Assembly: GCA_946480295.1 (NCBI GenBank)
Contig: CAMLIT010000013.1
Location: 1 to 53,688 of the forward strand
Direction: 5' to 3'
Origin: an uncultured Gemmatimonadota bacterium
GTDB lineage: Bacteria > Gemmatimonadota > Gemmatimonadetes > Gemmatimonadales > Gemmatimonadaceae
Length of the DNA stretch: 53,688 bases
Made by a program: the position numbers and the translations under genes. The notes beneath the pieces were generated by a model that was not told the origin of the DNA, searched no databases, and worked only from the letters and a program-made list of their open reading frames with translations. This document shows, in pieces, positions 8,406-14,760 of the stretch (position 1 is the stretch's first letter; each line of letters begins with the position of its first letter).

Positions 8406-8807
8406 TCAACTCGCCCCCGGGCCGTCAGACGCCGACCGCCCGAGCAGGCGACCAGCATGATGGAGCAGGTCGCAGACGTCGAAGGGCTTGGCGAGGGCGG
8501 TTCCGACTCCGCAGTGCGGCGCCTCCCGGACCAGGCTCGCCACGTCGCCGGAGACGTACAACACCGGCACGGATCGGCCCGCACGGCGCACGAAGTCATG
8601 ACCCGTCATATCGGGTAGCCGGAGGTCCACCACCATGAGGTCCACGGGGCGATCCCGCTCCCGGACCACCCGGAGCGCCTCCTCGCCGTCAGCGGCGCTC
8701 GCCACGCGGTAGCCCGCGCCCTCGAGCACGCGCTGGCAGGCCCGACGCAGGGTCGGGTTGTCATCGACGACCAGAATCGTGGGCTGGTCCACAACGCTGA
8801 GTAGCAT
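8406..8807 (-). CDS. Stand-alone response-regulator receiver protein
   Basis: A 133-residue CheY-like single-domain receiver. All key residues are present: DD at 15-16, phosphoacceptor D61 in VVDLRLPD, a Ser in VSGD, and Lys in LAKPF. No DNA-binding or enzymatic domain follows; the tail after about residue 120 is short and basic. It should be phosphorylated by a kinase encoded elsewhere. The ATG at 8807 is chosen because residues before it do not fit a receiver. The nearby HTH gene is on the same strand downstream and may be co-transcribed. Confidence 0.85.
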   Translation of the reverse strand: MLLSVVDQPTILVVDDNPTLRRACQRVLEGAGYRVASAADGEEALRVVRERDRPVDLMVVDLRLPDMTGHDFVRRAGRSVPVLYVSGDVASLVREAPHCGVGTALAKPFDVCDLLHHAGRLLGRSASDGPGAS

Positions 8808-9011
8808 GAAGGCGGGCTGGCCGGCACATGGCTGACGCGGATGGGCGTGGAAAACAGACGGACGAAGGTATCCCCGCGCTTCGTGGTCACCGCGACCCGC
8901 ATCACACACCTGCCATCCTCGCGCGGGGGTGCCCCCCGCCGGGATCGGCTCGGGCCAGAGGCGCGACGCGAGCTATGCTATCGCGTTCTGCGCTTCTATG
9001 ACCACCCCGAG

Positions 9012-9260
9012 TTACGCGCTCGCCTCGAGCGGAGGGGCCGAGTTCAGGAGCGCGGAGAGGCGTTCCAGCGGGATCATCGCGAGATCCGCGTCCGTCGGCA
9101 GTAGGGTCGGCTCGACCGCAAGGAACCGCGGATCGGCGTCGTCGGAGGAGAAGTAGAGGCCCGTCGCAGCGCCGTGTGGCCGACCGGCGGGGAGGGGCTC
9201 ATCGACGATGCGCTGAACGCGCCAGCGACAGCCCAAGGCACTGAAGGTGAAACCCGGCAT
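9012..9260 (-). CDS. Small Trp-module protein (divergent member)
   Basis: An 82-residue protein of unknown function. It resembles the module shared by the proteins at 10475, 11198, 11627, 34887 and 35658. The common order is an aromatic strand then CRWRV (like GRRWEV or GRSWRV), a central GLYFSSDDADPR (like GWLTFE..DLRR), and a final LERLSALLNSA helix (like DRLEILCRAA). It is the most divergent copy: it lacks the PIPxxW motif, having VEPTLLPTD there. No signal peptide or membrane segment is visible. It lies upstream of the orphan receiver on the same strand. Confidence 0.5.
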   Translation of the reverse strand: MPGFTFSALGCRWRVQRIVDEPLPAGRPHGAATGLYFSSDDADPRFLAVEPTLLPTDADLAMIPLERLSALLNSAPPLEASA

Positions 9261-9589
9261 ACTCAAAGGGTCGCGGAGGAGGGGGGATCGGCTGCGACAT
9301 GCGCCGATATCCATGCTGCGCGCGGCGTTCGACGGGATGCGCCTCGCGGCGCCGCTAGGTTCGAACCGTCGCGCGCGGTCGCGCCGTGATGCCGGTCACC
9401 CCGCGCCCGCGGCCGAGGCGGGCACGGCCGATGCGCCGGCGGGGCGGTAGCGTCCTTGCCGGAGGATCGCGAGGCGCGCCGATCACGTCCGGTAGACACG
9501 GCACGAACGCCAGGACCTCCGTCGAACCAGGCGCGATGCCGCCGGCTGAACTCGATCAGTGCCGGTGGCGATCGACTTCGTCCTCGACG
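9261..9589. other. Intergenic stretch, nothing recognised
   Basis: About 330 bases between two minus-strand genes. No gene, repeat or strong hairpin is apparent. It should contain the promoter of the small gene ending at 9012. Confidence 0.5.
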
Positions 9590-10189
9590 TCAGCCGATCT
9601 GGTTGTTGAGCGCGTTGACGACGCCTTGCGCACCCGAGCGGCCGGTGAGGCCGGAGGTCAGGCCGCTCAGCAGTTGGCCGAGGTTGCACAGCAGACTGCC
9701 GACCGCGCCCGAGCCCTTCGCCGTCACGTTCGCTGCCGGCACGTCCACGCTCGCCAGCCCGAGGGCGTTCACACTTATCGCGCCGAGGTCGATGGAGGCG
9801 AGGCTGCACTGGCCCGGTCCCGAGCTCGTCACGCTGGCGGTCGTCGAGAAGTTCTGGGTCACGACGTTGGTGCCGAGCACGCCGCCCGTGAGCTGAAGAA
9901 CGCCGCTCGCCTGCAGGCCCACGATCTGGCCGACGGTGTTCTCGACGAGCGCGAAGTTCGTGACGACGGCCTGGTTGATCGTGACGTTGCCGAGCTGGCC
10001 GATCAGCGGGAGCGAGAGGCCGGTGAGGCTGTTGAGGACGAGGCCCGTCCACTTCGGCGCCGCCTGGGTCTGCAATGACGGCCGCAAGTTGCTGGCATTC
10101 GGATGCGTCGGGCTGTCGGCGCAGGCACCGAGGCCGCAGGTGAGAGCGCCGGCGAGGCCGAGCGCGAGCGCGGTCGTGCGTCGTGACAT
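9590..10189 (-). CDS. Exported lipoprotein-like protein of unknown function
   Basis: A 199-residue protein with a signal peptide and a lipobox-like CGLGAC (Cys at about 23), so it is probably a lipoprotein or secreted. The mature part is poor in charged residues and rich in Leu, Gly, Val, Ser and Thr. It alternates in a beta-strand manner and ends with LASIDLGAISVNALGL and GSLLCNLGQLLSGL. From memory this resembles a widespread exported family with a 'LLGNLLC' motif, often of unknown role. An AGGAGG site seven bases before the ATG at 10189 supports the start. Confidence 0.68.
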   Translation of the reverse strand: MSRRTTALALGLAGALTCGLGACADSPTHPNASNLRPSLQTQAAPKWTGLVLNSLTGLSLPLIGQLGNVTINQAVVTNFALVENTVGQIVGLQASGVLQLTGGVLGTNVVTQNFSTTASVTSSGPGQCSLASIDLGAISVNALGLASVDVPAANVTAKGSGAVGSLLCNLGQLLSGLTSGLTGRSGAQGVVNALNNQIG

Positions 10190-10474
10190 GGGTGCCTCCT
10201 GGGTCGTGCGGTACGGATCGGAACGAGCGCGGAATGCGATCACGTGGGAGGCAGCGCGACCGCACGAAGCACACCAGGCGGGAAGCGCACGCGCGGCGTG
10301 CCCCGCGCCGTGATGGCCATTATGGGGATGTCCACGCTCCACGGATCGGATTGGGTGGCGGTGATGCGGCTCACGCCGGCACGCCACTCGCGGTTGATCG
10401 AGGCGCATGCGTCGACGGGCGCGTGACCGACACACAATACTGACGCGCGTGCCCAACGCGCACCCGAGGCCCCG

Positions 10475-10816
10475 ATGCCGGAGCGGCAGTTCGTCGATCG
10501 AGAGGGACGACGGTGGGAGGTGTGGGAAGTCTGTCCCGACGTCGTGGAGCGCCGACTGGCCAGTGATCCGGAGCGGGCGCCGGAGGGGCAGGAGCGCCGG
10601 CGGGCCGAGCGCCGGGCTCACCTGCGCATCCCGGACCGGCTGCGGGCGGGCTGGCTTGCCTTCGAGACCGTCGGGCAGCGACGGCGTCTCGCGCCGGTTC
10701 CGGAGCGCTGGCGGACCCTCAGCGACGCCGAACTCGAGGCACTGCTGGCACACACGCGCCTCGTGCCGCGGCTCGATCCTCCGTCGGCAAGTTCGCTCGA
10801 TTCCCGGCGCGATTGA
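10475..10816 (+). CDS. Trp-module protein, single module
   Basis: A 113-residue protein of unknown function. The module runs from PERQFVDREGRRWEVWEV near the start, through GWLAFETVGQRRRLAPVP and WRTLSDAELEALL, to a polar tail. A charged insert (residues about 25-50, rich in Glu and Arg) separates the first strand pair from GWLAFE. The same order is seen in the N-terminal halves of the proteins at 34887-35564 and 35658-36317. It has no signal peptide. It is the first of three intact members and one broken member in about 1.5 kb on the plus strand. Confidence 0.62.
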   Translation: MPERQFVDREGRRWEVWEVCPDVVERRLASDPERAPEGQERRRAERRAHLRIPDRLRAGWLAFETVGQRRRLAPVPERWRTLSDAELEALLAHTRLVPRLDPPSASSLDSRRD

Positions 10817-10891
10817 GCTCTTGGACAAGGCGGCTGCCGTGGGGCGGCGCGTACGCAGCCTTCGGCGCCGTGGCTGGATGGGGTGCATCCG

Positions 10892-11126
10892 ATGACTCTC
10901 CAGCAGCGCGCGATTCACGCCGCTCACGTTCCCGGGCGACGACCGAACGTCCATATGCTGCACCGACACGCCCGATGCGCCCGACTTCATTGACCGCGAT
11001 CTGCGCCCCCAGTGCGGTGCACTGACGCTCTGCGTTCGGCACTATCGCGCGAACTGGCGCGCGCTGGGCGACGACGAGCTCTGGGACCTCGCGTGGACGC
11101 AGCATGAGAACGAGGATGCTCGGTGG
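10892..11126 (+). pseudogene. Broken Trp-module gene
   Basis: From ATG at 10892 one frame gives QQRAIHAAHVPGRRPNVHML, which aligns with the first strand pair of the member at 11627 (REFHSPSGRRWTARLYHF), and then stops. In another frame, before 11100, the sequence gives ALTLCVRHYRANWRALGDDE followed by LWDLA, matching the family's closing 'W-x-x-L-x-D-x-x-L' segment. The two halves lie in different frames, so the gene appears frameshifted. The Trp of the first motif is replaced by Pro. The boundaries are approximate. Confidence 0.42.
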
Positions 11127-11197
11127 TACCGGCGCGGACGAGCCACTGCGAAGGGCGTGGGCGCCCCGGTGGACCTCGCCTTGCACCCTCGGCCGGC

Positions 11198-11476
11198 ATG
11201 CCGTCGCGGGAGTTCATGGATCGACAGGGTCGAAGCTGGCGCGTCTGGAGCACCATCCCCACGGTGCCGCGGGCGCTCTCGCCCGCTTTCGAAGGGGGCT
11301 GGCTCACGTTCGAGGCGGGCGACGACCTGCGCCGCTACGCGCCGATCCCGCCGCACTGGACGGATCTCTCCGATGACCGCCTCGAGATCCTCTGCCGTGC
11401 CGCCACCCCGGCGACCACGCGCCGGACGCCCCCGCGCGGGACGAAACATGACTCCGGAGATGCGGACGCCCGTTGA
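11198..11476 (+). CDS. Trp-module protein, single module
   Basis: A 92-residue protein made of little more than one module. It has REFMDRQGRSWRVWSTIP at the start, GGWLTFEAGDDLRRYAPIPP in the middle and HWTDLSDDRLEILCRAA at the end, with a short basic tail. It is the tightest form of the family and could serve as its reference. No ribosome site is obvious before the ATG at 11198, whose choice rests on alignment with the sister proteins. The function is unknown; no catalytic-looking residues are conserved apart from Trp, Arg and Asp. Confidence 0.62.
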   Translation: MPSREFMDRQGRSWRVWSTIPTVPRALSPAFEGGWLTFEAGDDLRRYAPIPPHWTDLSDDRLEILCRAATPATTRRTPPRGTKHDSGDADAR

Positions 11477-11626
11477 CGGACCTCCGCATGGGGTAGCGGG
11501 CCCTTCCGTGCTGGCACGCCCGTTGCACCCTTCTGTAGCGCCCGACCACGGGGCAGCGTGCCATCACGTCCCCTGCTCGCGCCTGCCTCTCCGTCCGACC
11601 TCGCCTTACCGCCGCCGTCGATCCTC

Positions 11627-11926
11627 ATGCGCGAATTTCACAGTCCCAGCGGCCGCCGCTGGACCGCTCGGCTCTATCATTTCCCGAGCGCGGGGACCGG
11701 ACTCGCCGGCGTGACCCCGCCACTCACGTCAGGCTCCGTGCTGCGCTTCGAATCGGACGACATCACGCTCGATCTCGCGGATTGGCCGAATGATTGGCTG
11801 CACGCGAGCGACGCCGAGCTGGTGGCGCTGCTCCGGCGCGCGACGACGCCCTCCTTCCCGCCGCGGTCGTACTTCACGCCGGCCGTCGTGCCCGCGCAGT
11901 CTGCCACGACTCGGCTCGGCCCGTAG
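11627..11926 (+). CDS. Trp-module protein, C-terminal-type module
   Basis: A 99-residue protein matching the second module of the two-module proteins at 34887 and 35658. It has REFHSPSGRRWTARLYHFP at the start, GSVLRFESDDITLDLADWP in the centre, and DWLHASDAELVALLRRA at the end. The relatives have FRYPGGRLW, VLRFTxxARHIDL, WPKDWAD and LLRxAAPR at these places. The tail is Pro/Thr-rich. It lies 150 bases after the first-type single-module gene at 11198-11476, so the two module types sit side by side here and are fused in the other locus. The function is unknown. Confidence 0.62.
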   Translation: MREFHSPSGRRWTARLYHFPSAGTGLAGVTPPLTSGSVLRFESDDITLDLADWPNDWLHASDAELVALLRRATTPSFPPRSYFTPAVVPAQSATTRLGP

Positions 11927-12105
11927 CTGCTCCGGCCGTCGCGACCGCGATCCTTCGCGCTCCCACTCGCGGCAGACCCTCGCGTCGGCCCGGCTGCAAT
12001 CGCCGGCCGCAACTGGACGAAGTCGCGCTCGCGCATGAAGTGCCCGCGCGCCCATGGCTTCGACCGCGACGCTGTGCTCTACATCGAACGAATAGCACTT
12101 CTTGA

Positions 12106-12606
12106 ATGCCTGATACCGGTGCATACGCCACTGGCGCGTACCTCGCGTGCTTCGACGAGACTCTGGGGGTCGTGCGTGTCACGACCGCGATCGCTGCACC
12201 GCCCGACCGCGTCTTCGAGGCGCTCACGAACCCGGTGCGCATCACAACGTGGTGGGGCGCTGAAGGCGCGCGCCTGCACTGTCGCGTCACGCTCCGCCGG
12301 GGCGGCGAGTGGCGCGTCGCGAGCCGCGACGAGGTCGAGCCCCCGGTCGTGTACGGACACTACCTGATCGTGGAGCCGCCGCGCGTGCTCGCGTTCACCT
12401 GCCTCGCGGGGCGCCACGGATTTCTGCAGACGGTGGTCCGATGCGAACTTTCGTCGGCCGACATTGTCGGCGCGCCCGGCACACGACTGGCGCTCGCGCA
12501 GACGGGGTTCGCGGGACGGCTGGCGGCTGGGCGTGCGCAGGTCGGTGTTTGGGGCGAGCGGCTCGTCCGGTTGGCCGCGCATCTGGGCGGAGCGCGTGCC
12601 GACTGA
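12106..12606 (+). CDS. SRPBCC (AHSA1-type) domain protein
   Basis: A 166-residue protein with the START/SRPBCC fold typical of AHSA1-like proteins. It shows VRVTTAIAAPPDRVFEALTN, then TTWWGAEG, a GGEWRV strand, the YGHYLIVEPPRVLAFT segment and a long C-terminal helix (VWGERLVRLAAHL). These proteins bind hydrophobic ligands in a deep pocket; the ligand here is unknown. The genes on either side are unrelated accessory genes, and there is no ArsR-type regulator next to it as is often found with this family. The start has no clear ribosome site. Confidence 0.8.
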   Translation: MPDTGAYATGAYLACFDETLGVVRVTTAIAAPPDRVFEALTNPVRITTWWGAEGARLHCRVTLRRGGEWRVASRDEVEPPVVYGHYLIVEPPRVLAFTCLAGRHGFLQTVVRCELSSADIVGAPGTRLALAQTGFAGRLAAGRAQVGVWGERLVRLAAHLGGARAD

Positions 12607-12739
12607 GCGGTGAGGCGCGCGATGGTGCGCTAGCCCGCGCCGTTCTCGTCCCTGGTTCCATCCGCGGAGCGCCAGTGGCAGGCCGACGAACACGTCCTGC
12701 AGCACGTGCGCCGACGAGCGACGCGGAGCGGAGGTCGAA

Positions 12740-13060
12740 ACTCCAGCCGCTCGAGACCGATCAGCTGTCCGTTCGCGTCCAGCGCCGTGGTGGCGGGCAT
12801 GACCCGCAGCACCGCGCCCGTTTCCGGCGCGATGAAGAAGGTGTCAGTCCGACGTGCTATCGCTCCAGCACGACGCGATCCCATACCGGATGCAGTGGAA
12901 CGACCCGGCGGGAACGCTGGTGACGGTCCACGCCCGTCCGGTGTCGTCAAGTGGACCGGTTCACCCGCACGGCCTGCAGTGATCCGCGCTTCGAGGCGAT
13001 CGCGTGCACGTTGCCACGCCCCTTCCACCGCGTGCCAAACGTCGTATTCTACCCCTCGGC
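12740..13060 (-). pseudogene. Frameshifted exported-protein remnant
   Basis: The minus strand encodes one protein in alternating frames. First comes VEYDVWHAVEGAWQRARDRL and PVHLTTPDGR, then in another frame RAWTVTSVPAGSFHCIRYG, then back in the first frame RRTDTFFIAPETGAVLRVM and ALDANGQLIGLERLEF. Together these read as a continuous 'AGTFxCxRY ... FIAPxxGxVLRV ... D-x-x-G-x-L-x-G' protein, a pattern I associate with exported proteins of unknown function. Two compensating frameshifts, near 12935 and near 12850, break it. No start codon or signal peptide remains. Confidence 0.45.
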
Positions 13061-13101
13061 GTGGCTCGCATGCTGCCCCGCATCACATCTCTCCCATACC
13101 C

Positions 13102-14229
13102 ATGGACGAAGAAGCCGTGCGGCTGGACGTCGCGCTCACCCGCGCCGCCGCTGCCGTGCGTCCCGAGCTGGGCGCGACCCATCCCACCTGGCGCGTGCTC
13201 CCGCAGCTCGCCGCGCACGCCGAGGCCAGCCACGCCCGCGCGCAGCGCCTGACGAGCGCCCCGCCGGCGCGCGTCGCCTTCTGGCCGACGGTCCGGCGCG
13301 CGATGCGGGCGCGACTGCCCTCGCTCGTCGACGCCGGTGTCGAACCGGCGGACGAGGTGAAGGAGTACCGGCTCCCGCTCGATGGCGACGTCGCGTTGGT
13401 GGTCACCATCGAGAAGCTGCACGGCTTCGGCCTCGGCAAGCTGTTCACCGTCGATCTGCGGCTGGCATCCGCGGCCGGCCGCGCGCCTGGCGAGGCGTCG
13501 TCGCGCCCGCTCTCGATCCCGCGTCTCCTCGGCTTCGGGGATCGAGTGAGGTGGTGGTATCACACCCAGCCGGAGCTCGAGCAGGCGCTCGAAGGCGTGC
13601 TCTCGCTCGTCGCCGAGGCGCTGCCGGGACTGGCCCGCGAGCTCGCCGGGTTCCTCGGCCAGGACCCTCCGGCCGGTGCCGGGGCCGTCACCGCGCGCGA
13701 GGCGCTCGCGGCGGCGCTGGCGCTCGGCGACGCGCGCGCCGCGCGGGCACCGCTCGTGCACGTCTCGCTCGCGCGCGGCGCGGGGGAGCCTGGTCCGGAA
13801 TCGCGCGGCGCGACCGGTCGCGTGGACCGCGGCGGGGCGTGGATGTTCGGCATCGGCGCGATCGGAGCCACGAGCGCACCGGCGCTCGCGCGCATCCCGC
13901 ACACCGGCCCCGGCGAGTGGCTGCGGTGCGAGGTGGATCCGTTCCCGCACAACCCGGTCGGCGTCGGGCACGGATGGATGGACAGCGACCGCGCGGCGAT
14001 GCTGGCCCGCGCCGCCGCCGCCGAGCTGCCCGGCGGGGACGGCACGGTGTTGAGTGCGATGACGTGCGACGTCGGGCGCGCGCGGGCGCTCCCGATCACG
14101 CCGGCGTGGCGCGTCACGATGATGACGCCGGATCTGCGGCAGCGCGACCGCATCGTGCTCTCGCTCGAGTTCGACGCCGCGTCGGGCGCGGAGGTGGGGC
14201 GGCGTGGAGGAGGGGTGGGCGCGCGGTGA
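13102..14229 (+). CDS. Hypothetical protein
   Basis: A 375-residue soluble protein of unknown function. It has no signal peptide or membrane segment. Notable stretches are EYRLPLDGDVALVVTIEKLH, then LGKLFTVDLRLAS near residues 95-130, the RWWYHTQPELEQALEGVL region, and a C-terminal part with FPHNPVGVGHGWMDSDRAAM. Two Ala/Gly-rich linkers divide it into perhaps three domains. The ATG at 13102 is supported by the drop in coding character upstream. It stands alone between the frameshifted remnant and the PadR gene. I do not recognise a family. Confidence 0.7.
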   Translation: MDEEAVRLDVALTRAAAAVRPELGATHPTWRVLPQLAAHAEASHARAQRLTSAPPARVAFWPTVRRAMRARLPSLVDAGVEPADEVKEYRLPLDGDVALVVTIEKLHGFGLGKLFTVDLRLASAAGRAPGEASSRPLSIPRLLGFGDRVRWWYHTQPELEQALEGVLSLVAEALPGLARELAGFLGQDPPAGAGAVTAREALAAALALGDARAARAPLVHVSLARGAGEPGPESRGATGRVDRGGAWMFGIGAIGATSAPALARIPHTGPGEWLRCEVDPFPHNPVGVGHGWMDSDRAAMLARAAAAELPGGDGTVLSAMTCDVGRARALPITPAWRVTMMTPDLRQRDRIVLSLEFDAASGAEVGRRGGGVGAR

Positions 14230-14369
14230 GGGGGTGGGCGGCGCGACACGTGTACGCGGGAACACGAGCAGAGGGCGGCGATCCCACGGCGTTCGTTGGC
14301 AGAGTGCTGGTGTGGAGGCACCCGTATCCCTGAGGCGTCGAATCCAGGCCGGTGTGCGCCCTCCTCCTG

Positions 14370-14398
14370 TTGCGTTCCGACAGGATTGACCCTATGCT
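14370..14398 (+). promoter_or_regulatory. Candidate promoter of the PadR-permease operon
   Basis: TTGCGT (14370-14375) and TATGCT (14393-14398) are separated by 17 bases, close to the housekeeping consensus. The PadR start codon is 26 bases downstream. A short inverted pair, CTGT and ACAG, lies between the promoter and the ribosome site and could be an operator for PadR itself. Confidence 0.4.
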
Positions 14399-14423
14399 AC
14401 TGTCGAAACGCTACAGGAGAAGC

Positions 14424-14759
14424 ATGGCCGACCAGTCCGACGTCCTCCGCGGCACGCTCGACCTCCTCGTCCTCAAGACGCTCACCCTCACGCCGATGCA
14501 CGGCTGGGGGATCAGCGCCCGGATCCAGCAGTTCTCGCGCGGCGTCCTCGACGTCAACCAGGGCTCGCTCTACCCCGCGCTCCAGCGCCTGGAGCAGCGA
14601 GGATGGATCACGAGCGAGTGGCGCACCACCGAGAACAACCGCCGCGCGAAGTACTATCGGCTGACCGCGGCCGGTCGCCGCGCCGTGGGCACGGAGACGG
14701 CGAGCTGGCGCCAGTACGTGCAGGCCGTCGAGCTGATCCTCGGCGCCTCGGAGGCCTGA
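14424..14759 (+). CDS. PadR-family transcriptional regulator
   Basis: A 111-residue winged-helix repressor. It shows the PadR start LRGTLDLLVLKTL, the MHGWGISARIQQFS helix, the DVNQGSLYPALQRLEQRGWI recognition helix and wing, then RRAKYYRLTAAGRRA and a dimerising C-terminal helix. An AGGAG site lies seven bases before the ATG at 14424. The permease gene begins one base after the stop, the classic PadR-ADOP pairing in Acidobacteria and Gemmatimonadota. It probably represses its own operon; the effector is unknown. Confidence 0.92.
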   Translation: MADQSDVLRGTLDLLVLKTLTLTPMHGWGISARIQQFSRGVLDVNQGSLYPALQRLEQRGWITSEWRTTENNRRAKYYRLTAAGRRAVGTETASWRQYVQAVELILGASEA

Positions 14760-14760
14760 C

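Noticed and set aside
10240..10437. Small frames on both strands between the exported lipoprotein and the first plus-strand Trp-module gene
   Set aside because: They overlap each other, lack ribosome sites and match no pattern I recognise.
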